Origin: CAWDPQ01 sp049642465
Lineage (GTDB): Bacteria; Acidobacteriota; Vicinamibacteria; Vicinamibacterales; 2-12-FULL-66-21
Length of the DNA stretch: 64,000 nt
NCBI GenBank assembly: GCA_049642465.1
Contig: JBAROV010000155.1
Span: 8,548 to 72,547, forward strand
Reading direction: 5' to 3'
The notes below the pieces were generated by a model. The model was not told where the DNA came from, made no database searches, and saw only the letters and a program-made list of their open reading frames with translations. Made by a program: the position numbers and the translations under genes. Shown here one piece after another: positions 50,249 to 59,337 of the stretch (within the stretch, counting starts at the first letter, position 1; every line of letters begins with the position of its first letter).

Positions 50249-53200
50249 CTTGTTCGTGAAGATTCGGCGCCAGAAGGCTGCACGCCTCCAGTTCCGACTA
50301 TACAACGGAACATCTCGAGCGCCCCTTCTCGTTCGCACGGCGAGACAAGGGGAAATCCTTCGAGTACGTGCGAGAATTCCCCCGCGTCGATGCCGTAGAG
50401 CTGCGCGGCCAGTGCCTGTTGGCGTGCTCGCCATTCAGCGCGATCGTGCTCTGACAATCGCCGGGCAAGTTCTACGAGTTCGATGAATGCAGGATCCGTG
50501 CGCGAGGGTTTTGGCATCGGCAGTTGCTCGATGAGTGCGGCGGTCACGTGGGTGCTCACACGCATCCGAACCAGATAGTTGGCGACGAAGCTGTTGAGCA
50601 GGGCGCACAGGAAGTGCTGAGCATCCAGGTCTGACGGTGTTTTGAGGCAGAAAACGGTGTGGGTAGTCACGACCCCCGACGGGATGATGGCGGCGATGAG
50701 TGTGAGGCGATTCGTGGAGGAAGCCACGTCACGATAGGCGAGGCGAGGGGACGCAAACGAGCGATTCGGAAGAAGCCGATGCGCGTCCGTCGAGAGGATG
50801 GTGAACCGCGGGTGTTGAACGTCCACTCGGAAGGGCTGCAGATGTTTTCCCTCGACAACTGGTAGCCCGGCACGGTCAGTAACGAAGTGCGGGCGGTCCT
50901 CTGTGGCATTCAGTTCACGACCAAAATGGAGGCCCCATCCCTCGGGATCTTTGAGGGGCCGGTGGGCGAATGAAATTCGCGAGAGCAGTTCGAGATCGGA
51001 AGCCGACCGGATTTCGGGGATCGCTGCGAGTTCGCCGGTCACGCGCGTCAGGACAGCACGAGGCACGAAAACGGCGGCTTCGTCGACGCCCAGATCAGAA
51101 AGCTTATCGAGCGTTTCTGCGGACCGTATGCCTGTTCGAAGCGGTAACGCCGAAGTGCTCCCGCTTTTTGTCAAGGCCAGGAGCGTGAACTTGACGCTGC
51201 GGTGGATCGGGAAGATTCGATTGCGATTCTCGCAAGTCGCGAATGTGTCAATCGTCGTCTTATCCAACAGCTCACGGCGCAACGCGGCGCATCCGTGATC
51301 CGACGCCAGGCCAGCCGGCACGATGAATCCGAGCCGTCCATGACGCCTGAGGAGCGACAAGCCGCGCTCGACGAACAACTGATAGAGGTTCGAATGCCCG
51401 TTGCCCTGAAGCGCGTAGATGCCAGAGTGTCGAGCGAAGCGCGCGAGCTCGCTGGCAGGTGTTGCGGGTGACGTTTCATCCGCAGGCTTGTCGGCGCGCA
51501 ACATTTCCCACGGCGGATTGCCGAGGATCGCGTCGAACCCGGGTTCGGCGAGCGGTTTGCCGGTTCGCTCGAAGAACACTTCCGGAAACTCCAGCGTCCA
51601 GTGAAAAAATCGGCGGGCCTCCGCCACTGCGCGCGCGCCGTTGAGAAGTGGTTGTGAGACGTGCGCGGGAAGCATGGCCCGTCCGCTGAGCGTCTCCCGG
51701 ACGAAGGCATCGAAGACGCGACCGTTGTCGCCTCCGACGAACCATGCCGCGCACCACAGGTCTGCCGCCTGTTTCCATCGTCTGAGCGGCGCGCCGGCCC
51801 CGCAGAGACGTGCGAGTGTCCGTTCCTTGTGCTTGACTTGATCGAGCGTGTCGTCTGCGTCGTGCGCGAGGGCAAGCCGGGGTGCCACGCTGGCTCGTAG
51901 TTCGTACTCGAGGTCGTCTACCGAGAACAGAGGCAGCGAGCCTGGGCGGCTGCGCTTGCCGCGATCGGACGGAGGCTGCCGGTGGATGTCCACGAGCGAC
52001 GCTCCGAGGAGACTGTCGCCGCATTGAAGATGATGATCGAGAAACGTCAGCGGGCGATCTCCGGCAAGCGTCGCCAGCCACAGTGACAGACGGGCGAGCT
52101 GCACGGCCATCGGGTTGATGTCGACGCCGAAGAGACAGCGCTGCGCGATCACGCGACGAAACGCCGTGCGGTCTGCTTCGGTGATGTCAGATGGCGTCAA
52201 CGCCTGGTCGCGAACCAGGGCCTGTTCGTAAGCGTGACCCAGGTAGCGACAGGCTCCGACCAGGAATGCGCCGCTGCCCATCGCCGGATCGAGGATCCGC
52301 AGCCCCAGAATCGTTTCCGGCGACGCTTCATCAACTAACGGAGCCAGCGTGCGGCGGACGAGGTACTCGGTCAGCGAGCGTGGCGTATAGAACGTGCCGG
52401 TCGCTTTCCGGTAGCTGCCGCGTCGAAGTTCCAGTCTGCCGGAAGTGGAGGACCCGCGGACCACGTAGTCGAGGACATGCTCGTAGACGGCTCCCAGTTG
52501 CTCCACACCGAGATCCGCGTACGCGATGCGCTCACGCCGATCCCTGGTTTGCCGGGTTGTCAACGCCAACAGGGCCCGCCCTACGGCCGCATCGTCGAGC
52601 CGCAGCGAATCTGCGAGCGGAGCATCGCTCGGAGAGAAGAGCCGGCCGTTGAATGCCGGCACTCGCAGCGGTCCCGCGCGACATCCGCGGTGGGCGAGTC
52701 GCGCGATGGCCTGCAGCGCTTCCCAGAGCCCACGCGACGCCGCCGTGGATTCGAGCGACGAACGCAACGACTCGATGGTGTAGTTGTTCTTATAGGTGGG
52801 ATGCCAGTGCGGCACCAGTCCACGTGCCTCGGCGAAGAGCAGAAAGAGCACGCGATAAATGACGGTCAGTGACTCGTCGAGCGCCCGGCCGGCAGCCCGA
52901 TCGCGACCTCGCGCCAGGAACGCACCTCCCAGTTCGGCGAGCGCCTGCTGCACGCCGCTCTTCAGCGAGGTTCGAACCGTCGCTCGGTGCCGCTCGCACA
53001 ACTCCACGGCTCGATCCAGAATCGGTGTGCCGTCAGCTGAAGACATCGAGCCGGCGCACAGCAGCGTCCAGAAAACAGGAAAGGTCAGCTCGTCCTCGAG
53101 CGCCACCGCAAGTTCGAACTCGGCAAAGCGGCGCGAGTACGCACGCCTCGCGTCGAACACTCGCAGTGAAGGACCGTTGACGCAGATGCACCACCGTACG

Positions 53201-53571
53201 TCGTGTCCAATTCCGTGGGTGACCGCCTCGCGCCAGCGCCGTGCGGGATCCGCTCCCCACGGCGTGACGAGGAGGACCGCAACGTCATTCCCTCCCACAC
53301 GCAGAACGGCGTAGGGAGGAGCACCGGCACGATTCAGCAGGATGGCCTGAAAACCCAGATGAGCCGCCAGCGGGAGCGCGAGAGTGTCGAGAACCGTACG
53401 GGCGCTGGCCGTAGGACCCAGCGCGACGTGCACAGTGGCGTGCCACGCGTGCAGCCGCTGCTTGACGCCCGCGTCGATCCCTGCCAGGGTCCGTGCTGAC
53501 AGCGCCCGCATTTCGGATCCTGCAAGCGCCTCGTGCGAGAGGAGCGACCCCGATAAGCCCCGAATCGTCAC
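50245..53571 (-). CDS. Eco57I/PglX-type N6-adenine DNA methyltransferase, DrmMI-like
   Basis: 1108 residues. An N-terminal region (1-200) has VRWCICVNGPSLRVFDARRAYSRRFAEFEL, as in type IIG and DISARM-like methylases. The core has SAM motif I LDPAMGSGAFLVGA near 427, DINPMAVQLARLSLWL, and the N6-adenine motif NPPW near 690 (ILGNPPWEM). A C-terminal target-recognition-like part ends in HFLCALLNSFVANYLV. No clear PD-(D/E)XK nuclease site is visible. The GTG start overlaps the helicase stop (GTGA), and the GAF gene overlaps its stop, so the three genes are translationally linked. Probably modifies host DNA in a restriction-like defence. Confidence 0.9.
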   Translation of the reverse strand: MTIRGLSGSLLSHEALAGSEMRALSARTLAGIDAGVKQRLHAWHATVHVALGPTASARTVLDTLALPLAAHLGFQAILLNRAGAPPYAVLRVGGNDVAVLLVTPWGADPARRWREAVTHGIGHDVRWCICVNGPSLRVFDARRAYSRRFAEFELAVALEDELTFPVFWTLLCAGSMSSADGTPILDRAVELCERHRATVRTSLKSGVQQALAELGGAFLARGRDRAAGRALDESLTVIYRVLFLLFAEARGLVPHWHPTYKNNYTIESLRSSLESTAASRGLWEALQAIARLAHRGCRAGPLRVPAFNGRLFSPSDAPLADSLRLDDAAVGRALLALTTRQTRDRRERIAYADLGVEQLGAVYEHVLDYVVRGSSTSGRLELRRGSYRKATGTFYTPRSLTEYLVRRTLAPLVDEASPETILGLRILDPAMGSGAFLVGACRYLGHAYEQALVRDQALTPSDITEADRTAFRRVIAQRCLFGVDINPMAVQLARLSLWLATLAGDRPLTFLDHHLQCGDSLLGASLVDIHRQPPSDRGKRSRPGSLPLFSVDDLEYELRASVAPRLALAHDADDTLDQVKHKERTLARLCGAGAPLRRWKQAADLWCAAWFVGGDNGRVFDAFVRETLSGRAMLPAHVSQPLLNGARAVAEARRFFHWTLEFPEVFFERTGKPLAEPGFDAILGNPPWEMLRADKPADETSPATPASELARFARHSGIYALQGNGHSNLYQLFVERGLSLLRRHGRLGFIVPAGLASDHGCAALRRELLDKTTIDTFATCENRNRIFPIHRSVKFTLLALTKSGSTSALPLRTGIRSAETLDKLSDLGVDEAAVFVPRAVLTRVTGELAAIPEIRSASDLELLSRISFAHRPLKDPEGWGLHFGRELNATEDRPHFVTDRAGLPVVEGKHLQPFRVDVQHPRFTILSTDAHRLLPNRSFASPRLAYRDVASSTNRLTLIAAIIPSGVVTTHTVFCLKTPSDLDAQHFLCALLNSFVANYLVRMRVSTHVTAALIEQLPMPKPSRTDPAFIELVELARRLSEHDRAEWRARQQALAAQLYGIDAGEFSHVLEGFPLVSPCEREGALEMFRCIVGTGGVQPSGAESSRTR

Positions 53572-56018
53572 CGCGGCGGAATCAACAGCAACGCCCGCAG
53601 ATTGGCCGATGAACTGATCGCCGGTTCGTCGGGATCCGTTTGTCGCTCAAGACGGTCGGGACCGAGTGGAGCGCTCGTTCGATGGACCCAGTCGCCCGCG
53701 CGGGGCTGGCGACGCTCGAAGAGACCAATCTGCACGAGCTGTCGAGCGGCCGATCCGTGCAGTTGCTGCAGCGATCGAGCACGAGCGTGAGTGCGCGCCC
53801 ACGCTTCGTGTGCCTGCACGTGGATAGCTTCGGCCCGCTTCCGCACCAGTCGAGCAACTGCCGGCACGGCAATCTCGAGGACCTGCGGAAGCAAGGCAGA
53901 TACGCACCCCCGGATATGTGACACCTTCCGGGACCAGGGCCGCAGATCAATTCGGCAGTGCAGAGCGACAACCGTTCGCTCCACAGTCTCTCGCCAGTGC
54001 AGGACCTTCAGCTCGAAGATCAGCACGATACCGGATGCGAGGGACGATCTGTAAATAGCCGTACACGGGATATCTCTACTCGCGGTCGGTCTGATGGATC
54101 TCCGGCTGCCGAGAAGAACACGCCGGCCCTCGAGCCGTCGCGCTTCGATGACCGCGTCAGCATGAAGATCGATTGGGATGCATGCGCCGCGTGGTGTAGG
54201 CGTCTTGTCCGGCCGCGGCGGTTCGCCGTCGAACACGGCTTCGGCAATCCGAGACTCCGTCAGCCACTCCAACCACGCATGCCCCCTGGAGTCGGACCAT
54301 GCGGTTGCGCGCCGGGCTAACGGTGCCACCACCAGCGTCTCCGCTGTATCCGCGGCAACCAGAGCGATCTCGTGGACGCGGCGCGTCTGACCGATGCGGT
54401 CGACGCGTCCGGTCCGTTGCAGCATCCGCGCAGGGTTCCACGGCAATTCGTAATGGACGACTGTCCGGCATCGCTGCTGCAGGTTCAGTCCCTCGGCAGC
54501 GGCGTCGGTCGCGAGCAGTGTCGCATGGCCTCGAGCAAACTCGGTGAGCGCCGCGCGCCGTTCGGCCGTCGTCAAACCTCCGTGGATTGCACAGGTGTGA
54601 AGACCTCCGGCCTGCAAGAACCGCTGAAGACACGCCAGGGTGTCACGATACTCGGTAAAAACGATCATCGGTTCGCGGACCCGCGTCAGAAGTTTCTTGA
54701 GGGCCCGCACTTTTGATTCCGTTTCAGCCGTGTCGCAGGCACCGCGAATTGATTCCTCCAACCAATACTCCTCAGTGGCGCGGTCCTCGAGTATCCAGGA
54801 ACCGAGCGACGTATCCGGCACCATGTCATCCTCCGCATCCTCATCGTCCTGGAGGGGGAGAAGCAGCTGTCGCTGCCGGACAATCACCTGCCCGGTCAGC
54901 AGATCCTTTCGGCGTCGAAGCGACAGTTCGAGCGCCGCCGCGCTCGAGAGCGCGCGCTTTCGCAGGATGGTGCTCACGAGACGAGCGTGGGGATTGCCCG
55001 TTCGCGCCGCTTCCGCCCACATCAGGGTCGTATACCGCTCGAGGCTGCGATGCATACGCCGTTCTGCCTCGTTGAGACGCACGAGGACGACCGAGCTGCG
55101 CCGTGGTTTTACGGCCTGCGACGCTCGTCCGCGTTCAAATATCGGAATGTCTGCGTCACCGGGGAACGATCCGATGCGGCATAGCCCCGCCAACTGTGCG
55201 GGATCACCCGGTGGAGTTGCGGTCAGCAGCAGGACGCGCTGAGCGCGGGCGGCAACCGCATCGACGGCGGCGCGCCGGTCGGTGGAGAGCGTTGCGGCGT
55301 GCGCCTCGTCCACGACGAGCAAGTCCCAGCGGACATCTTCGAGAGGGCGCAAGGCTTCCGCCCGCTTGACGAAGTCAAATGACGAGAGATAGGTGCCCGG
55401 CAGCGACCACGGATTGACGTCGGGTGGAAGCGCGCGGGCGACCTCGCGCAGCCACGGCGCATCAGCCACAATCGGTTCGAGACTGAACCGCGTGGTGAGT
55501 TCTTCGCTCCATTGCTGGCGCAGACCGGCGGGGACGAGCAGCATGGCGCGGAAGCCATCATTCCGCAGGGCCAACTCACGAAGAATCAGCCCGGCTTCGA
55601 TCGTCTTTCCCAATCCCACATCGTCTGCAATCAGCAGACGCGGATGACCTTCGCGCAGCATGGCGATTCCAGGCTCGAGCTGATACGGCAGGAGGTCGAT
55701 GCTGTCAGGATAGAAACGGAGTCCGCCGTACGGATACGCGTCGGCCAGCAGCTGCGTGAGCCGATGCCACCACGCGCGTCGCGAGACGATGGTTACGCCA
55801 TCGTGGCGAATGCGCCGGGGACGATCGAAGGGCAGGAGAAAGGTGTGACGCCGACGGTCGCGATCTGCGTCGACGCGCAGCTCCTCGCAATCGGGGTGCT
55901 CGGCGCAGCCCACGACCGTCCAGTTCTCACCACGGAGTGTGAGCCGATCGCCCGGTTGCCAGCCTGTTGATTGAGATTGAACGGAGCCGGGAGCATCCAC
56001 GGCTGCGAAGGAACGCAA
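53568..56018 (-). CDS. SNF2-family helicase, DrmD/RapA-like
   Basis: 816 residues. SF2 motifs are all present: Walker A in ADDVGLGKTIEAG (about 131-143), DEAH box in VVDEAHAAT (about 237), motif III LLTATPPGD, motif V ATDAAAEGLNLQ and motif VI QRTGRVDRIGQTR. The N-terminal 90 residues are beta-rich, and the last 200 are helical and family-specific. ATP-driven DNA translocase of the type paired with DrmMI in class 1 DISARM. The start is TTG 56018, with GTG 56000 possible; no good Shine-Dalgarno is visible. First gene of the operon. Confidence 0.9.
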   Translation of the reverse strand: MRSFAAVDAPGSVQSQSTGWQPGDRLTLRGENWTVVGCAEHPDCEELRVDADRDRRRHTFLLPFDRPRRIRHDGVTIVSRRAWWHRLTQLLADAYPYGGLRFYPDSIDLLPYQLEPGIAMLREGHPRLLIADDVGLGKTIEAGLILRELALRNDGFRAMLLVPAGLRQQWSEELTTRFSLEPIVADAPWLREVARALPPDVNPWSLPGTYLSSFDFVKRAEALRPLEDVRWDLLVVDEAHAATLSTDRRAAVDAVAARAQRVLLLTATPPGDPAQLAGLCRIGSFPGDADIPIFERGRASQAVKPRRSSVVLVRLNEAERRMHRSLERYTTLMWAEAARTGNPHARLVSTILRKRALSSAAALELSLRRRKDLLTGQVIVRQRQLLLPLQDDEDAEDDMVPDTSLGSWILEDRATEEYWLEESIRGACDTAETESKVRALKKLLTRVREPMIVFTEYRDTLACLQRFLQAGGLHTCAIHGGLTTAERRAALTEFARGHATLLATDAAAEGLNLQQRCRTVVHYELPWNPARMLQRTGRVDRIGQTRRVHEIALVAADTAETLVVAPLARRATAWSDSRGHAWLEWLTESRIAEAVFDGEPPRPDKTPTPRGACIPIDLHADAVIEARRLEGRRVLLGSRRSIRPTASRDIPCTAIYRSSLASGIVLIFELKVLHWRETVERTVVALHCRIDLRPWSRKVSHIRGCVSALLPQVLEIAVPAVARLVRKRAEAIHVQAHEAWARTHARARSLQQLHGSAARQLVQIGLFERRQPRAGDWVHRTSAPLGPDRLERQTDPDEPAISSSANLRALLLIPPR

Positions 56019-56229
56019 CCGGAATGCCGGTGCCTGTTGCTAGTGAATGCTGCGGATTTGAGCGAAATGTGGAGAATTCTGCAATGCCTCAGAGGTCCGA
56101 CCACCGCGAACGCTGCGTACTTCCGTTCCCCGTTCTCTCCTAGTGCTCGCGGGGCCCCACCCCCGCTCGCTGCGGCTCGACTCGCTTCGCTCGCTCGCCG
56201 CGGCCGCAGGCGCTCCGTCCTCCCGTTCC
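56019..56229. repeat. Gap with GC-rich dispersed repeat
   Basis: The left half holds nothing recognisable. The right half (about 56145-56220, read on the minus strand) carries AGCGCCTGCGGCC, GCGAGCGAAGCGAGT and GGGGGTGGGGCCCC, blocks that recur on the plus strand at about 60130-60225; a third fragment, GTGGGGCCCCGCGAG, lies at 60286-60300. Confidence 0.6.
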
Positions 56230-58320
56230 CTACCCAGCGTCTCCCGACCTCGCTTCATCAAGCGCGCGTCGCGACACGATGACCGGTCGCGAGCCACGTT
56301 CTTTCTTCACTCCCGCGACCGCCGGGACGCGGACGCGGCGGATGCGGCATCCCCGTGGCAGCGTGACACCAGAAATGTGAGGGGGCAGTTTCCAAGCGTT
56401 CATGAGCTCTCGAAGATCGTCCGGTTGTGGCGGCTCGGTTTCTGGCGCCATCGCCGGATGATCGGTCCGCGCCCAGGCCGCGAGCGGCATGTGCCGAAAC
56501 ACGCCCGGGCCGACATGGTCGTATTCCTCGCGGAACTGCGCAAAGTGATCGGAGGTGACGAGCGGCGCGTTTGCCGCCGCCTCGCCGGCGGCGCCGCGCG
56601 CCGCGCGCCGGGTCCTCTTACGTTGCGCCGCGCGTTCCTTCGCCGTTTGCTCCTTGCGTTCGGCTTCAGCTGCTTCGCGAGCACGTTCGAGGGCGTCCTG
56701 ACGCTCGCGCTCGGCCGCGGCGGCCCGCTCGCGTTCGGCGGCCGCTTCCTCTTCGAGGCGCCGACGTTCGGCGCGTTCGCGTTCGACGAGCGCCTCGGCC
56801 TCGAGGCGCTTGCGGTCGGCCTCGAGCCGTCGCTGTTCCTCGTCGCGGGCCCGTTTGGCGGCGGCGGCCATTTCTGCTTCGAGGCGCTTGCGTTCTTCGA
56901 TCCGCTTCCGCTCCGCGGCCTCCGCTTCCTTCCGTAACCGCTCGGCCTCGCGTTCGCGTGCGGCGGCTGCCTCGGCTTCGATTCGGCGCCGTTCGGCTTC
57001 TTTCGCTCGTTCGGCCGCGAGCTTCGCCTCGAGCTTCCGGCGTTCGTCCTCGCGAGCCTTTTCGGCGGCCGCTTTTGCTGCCGCTTCCGCCTTCTTCCGT
57101 TCTTCTTCGCGGGCACGATCGGCTGCGGCCTTCGCTTCGGCCTCCGCGCGCTTGCGCTCTTCCTCTCGCGCACGTTGCGCGGCGGCCTTGGCTTCCGCCT
57201 CGAGTCGCTTGCGTTCTTCTTCCCGCGCCTTGTCGGCGGCGGCCTTTGCGGCGGCTTCGGCTTTCCTGCGCTCTTCTTCGCGTGCGCGTTCGGCTGCGGC
57301 CTTGGCCTCGGCCTCCGCGCGACGCCGCTCCTCATCGCGGACACGTTGCGCGGCGGCCTTGGCTTCCGCCTCGAGCCGCTTGCGTTCCTCTTCCCGCGCC
57401 TTTTCGGCGACCGCCTTCGCCGTGGCTTCGGCTTTCTTCCGCTCATCTTCGCGCGCGCGCGCGGCAGCGGCTACGGCCTGCGCTTCGGCATCTGCACGGG
57501 CGCGTTCGGCCTCCTCGCGGAGAAGCTCGGCGCGTTCACGCTCCGCCGCCGCGGCGGCCTCGAGGCGAAGCCGTTCTTCCTCCAGCCGGCGTCGCTCTGC
57601 CTCACGCTGTTCGCTCTCTTCCTCGGCCGCCAAAACAGCCAGCGGGACGTTGGTGATGAGCGGTTGCGGCGGTGGCGTGGCGGGCGGAGCCGACGGCTGA
57701 TCGTTCCTCGCTAGCGCCGGGGGTGGTTCGCTGCGACGCCATTCAAACGGCGAATCCCACGCGGACTCACTCGTTGCGGCCGCCGCTGGTGCGTCGGCGA
57801 ACTCCCGCGGATTGATTCGTCCACGGCCTGACCCGGCGAATGCGTTGGGGCTATCAACCTGGGCCTCGAGTTGCGCGACGCGGTTGCGCAGGTTCGCGAC
57901 GGCCTCTTGCTTCATCTGAGCCGAGCGCGCGATGAACGTCCGGATCTCTTCCGCAAAAAGCTCCGGGTCGCATCCTGCGATGGGCTCCGACTCTTTCTTC
58001 TTCCTGAACTTGCCGAGCAGTCCGCCTTGCGACACGCGGGAATCGTCATCGGCGCGCGAACCCGCGAGCTGCGGGATGGTATGGGTCTGGAGATGCTCGG
58101 CGCCCTCGAGTGCACGAAGATGGGTGATGAGTTCTTCCTCGTCGCGCGGCGACAGCAGGGCGGTGACGAGAATGACGTCGGGAATCTGCGTATCGATCGC
58201 CGTGATTGCGGCGTCGCGTGAGTCGACGAGGACGAGATCGGCTTTGACGATTTCGCGGACCACACGCTTGAGGGTGGTCGCCTGCCGGTGATCTGGTTCG
58301 ATTGCGAGGACGAGCGCCAC
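56230..58320 (-). CDS. Pseudo-receiver protein with a long single-alpha-helix repeat domain
   Basis: 696 residues. The first 95 resemble a response-regulator receiver (LVLAIEPDHRQATTLKRVV, then PDVILVTALLSPRDE), but the phosphoacceptor Asp is replaced, so it is a pseudo-receiver. From about 230 to 570 comes an extreme Glu/Arg/Lys/Ala helix containing about seven tandem 19-residue units (REEERKRLEAEAKAAAQRA type). A 19-residue period does not fit a heptad coiled coil and suits a stable single alpha-helix. The C-terminus (SDHFAQFREEYDHVGPGVF and after) is folded but unrecognised. GTG start. It lies divergent to the Tad pilus genes and may belong with them. Confidence 0.78.
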   Translation of the reverse strand: MALVLAIEPDHRQATTLKRVVREIVKADLVLVDSRDAAITAIDTQIPDVILVTALLSPRDEEELITHLRALEGAEHLQTHTIPQLAGSRADDDSRVSQGGLLGKFRKKKESEPIAGCDPELFAEEIRTFIARSAQMKQEAVANLRNRVAQLEAQVDSPNAFAGSGRGRINPREFADAPAAAATSESAWDSPFEWRRSEPPPALARNDQPSAPPATPPPQPLITNVPLAVLAAEEESEQREAERRRLEEERLRLEAAAAAERERAELLREEAERARADAEAQAVAAAARAREDERKKAEATAKAVAEKAREEERKRLEAEAKAAAQRVRDEERRRAEAEAKAAAERAREEERRKAEAAAKAAADKAREEERKRLEAEAKAAAQRAREEERKRAEAEAKAAADRAREEERKKAEAAAKAAAEKAREDERRKLEAKLAAERAKEAERRRIEAEAAAAREREAERLRKEAEAAERKRIEERKRLEAEMAAAAKRARDEEQRRLEADRKRLEAEALVERERAERRRLEEEAAAERERAAAAERERQDALERAREAAEAERKEQTAKERAAQRKRTRRAARGAAGEAAANAPLVTSDHFAQFREEYDHVGPGVFRHMPLAAWARTDHPAMAPETEPPQPDDLRELMNAWKLPPHISGVTLPRGCRIRRVRVPAVAGVKKERGSRPVIVSRRALDEARSGDAG

Positions 58321-58586
58321 TAACTCTTCACCATGAAGAGGAACAGCACGAGACCGCCCGCAGCAAACACGAGGAGCGGCGCATTTTCGATGCTTTGATG
58401 CCGGAGCGCGCCGATCAGGGCGGCCCCGAGATCACCAAGGCGATCTCCCCATGGGGAGAGGCCATCGCCGCCCGCGAATACTTCCGTGAACCTTTCCTGA
58501 ACGCGAGCGTCCACCGAAACGAGCGCGGCGAGAATCGCGACGAACACCGCGGCCGAACCGAGCGTTTGGCGAAGTTTTCGATTCAT
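58320..58586 (-). CDS. Small membrane protein, two helices
   Basis: 88 residues from the ATG at 58586 (MNRKLRQTLGSAAVF). Helix 1 is LGSAAVFVAILAALVSV and helix 2 LLVFAAGGLVLFLFMVKS at the extreme C-terminus, with a short polar segment between. Its TAG stop shares a base with the GTG start of the pseudo-receiver gene, so the two are co-translated. Function unknown; a membrane partner of that protein is a reasonable guess. Confidence 0.6.
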   Translation of the reverse strand: MNRKLRQTLGSAAVFVAILAALVSVDARVQERFTEVFAGGDGLSPWGDRLGDLGAALIGALRHQSIENAPLLVFAAGGLVLFLFMVKS

Positions 58587-58914
58587 GAATGTGCGAGCCC
58601 CTGCTTCGCGGTCTCCGACACCTCCGGATTCGCAAGCCGTATGCCGCGTGCAATTGCCCCGTCGCGCGCGCGCTAAACAGCGCGCCATGAACAATTAGAT
58701 GCAGCTTCGTGGGGTGCACAGGAATGCATTGCCACCGGGGACTGTTCCAACACACACCAAATTCGCCGGAGGGGTTACGAAACTGACCAGTGGCGCCCGC
58801 CGCCGGCCCCCTTCCGCGTTCACCACTTACGGCGATCGCGCGCGAGCGCGGTGCGCGACAAGTTGCCGTGTCGCGCGGACTTGCAGGCTCGCACACGGTT
58901 CCGCACATCACGCG
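58587..58914. other. Upstream region of the pilus operon with an inverted repeat
   Basis: No gene seen. GCGCGACA (58853-58860) and TGTCGCGC (58869-58876) form a perfect 8-bp inverted repeat with an 8-bp spacer, 39-62 bp ahead of the sigma-54 site; it may bind an enhancer-binding protein. Confidence 0.45.
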
Positions 58915-58930
58915 TGGCATACCCGTTGCG
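58915..58930 (+). promoter_or_regulatory. Sigma-54 promoter for the Flp pilus genes
   Basis: TGGCATACCCGTTGCG matches the -24/-12 pattern TGGCAC-N5-TTGC, with the required GG-N10-GC spacing. Transcription would start near 58941, about 100 nt before the first pilin ATG. Sigma-54 control of pilin genes is known for type IV pili; here it is read only from the sequence. Confidence 0.65.
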
Positions 58931-58946
58931 ATAAGGCCGCCCCGGA

Positions 58947-59015
58947 CGCGGCGTGTCGCCGCGCCGTTTAAACACTTGCGGCGACGCCGCAACATCGGTA
59001 CCGCGAATATGCGGT
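58947..59015 (+). promoter_or_regulatory. Structured leader of the first pilin gene, three hairpins
   Basis: CGCGGCG-TGT-CGCCGCG (58947-58963), TTGCGGC-GAC-GCCGCAA (58976-58992) and ACCGC-GAATAT-GCGGT (59000-59015) follow one another. A strong Shine-Dalgarno, GGGGGAGGA, comes before the ATG. The stems may stabilise the abundant pilin mRNA. Confidence 0.55.
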
Positions 59016-59039
59016 GCCCGTTCCTCGGGGGAGGAAATC

Positions 59040-59222
59040 ATGTCGATGCTGATCAACTACGTGAAGTCGTTCGCGAACCAGGAAGAGGGCCAGGACCTGC
59101 TCGAGTACGCGTTGCTCGTGGCGCTTATCGCATTGATCGCGATCGGTGCAGTGGGCATGGCCGGCGGTGCGGTGAACACGATCTTCACCAACATCGCGAA
59201 CGCGTTGACCAACGCGGCGTAG
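59040..59222 (+). CDS. flp: Flp/Fap-type pilin, copy 1
   Basis: 60 residues: MSMLINYVKSFANQEEGQDLLEYALLVALIALIAIGAVG and a short C-terminus. The prepilin cleavage site is Gly before QDLLEY, with Glu at +5 and Tyr at +6 as in Flp pilins, followed by a hydrophobic helix. It is the major subunit candidate of a Tad pilus: it has the strongest Shine-Dalgarno and is followed by a stable hairpin. The ATG at 59040 is chosen over upstream starts because of GGGGGAGGA. Confidence 0.92.
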   Translation: MSMLINYVKSFANQEEGQDLLEYALLVALIALIAIGAVGMAGGAVNTIFTNIANALTNAA

Positions 59223-59237
59223 TCACGGCGTCCGAGT

Positions 59238-59269
59238 GGACTCGCTTCCAGTTCGCTGGAAGCGAGTCC
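59238..59269 (+). terminator. Perfect 14-bp hairpin with TTCG loop between the two pilins
   Basis: GGACTCGCTTCCAG (59238-59251), TTCG, CTGGAAGCGAGTCC (59256-59269). No U-tract follows, so it looks less like a strict terminator than a 3' stabiliser or partial terminator separating the first pilin from the downstream genes. Confidence 0.7.
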
Positions 59270-59337
59270 CTCAATTCCACTTCAGAGACAGATTTGAGGA
59301 GTTCGTGAAGAGGAGCTGTCAGTTCGGAGGAGCTGTC

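Noticed and set aside
49199..56018. A complete class 1 DISARM system
   Set aside because: Only helicase and methylase counterparts are present; no drmA, drmB or drmC-like gene occurs within the window.
57030..57480. Non-coding minisatellite or CRISPR-like array of 57-bp units
   Set aside because: The units are in frame within the pseudo-receiver gene and encode a continuous charged helix.
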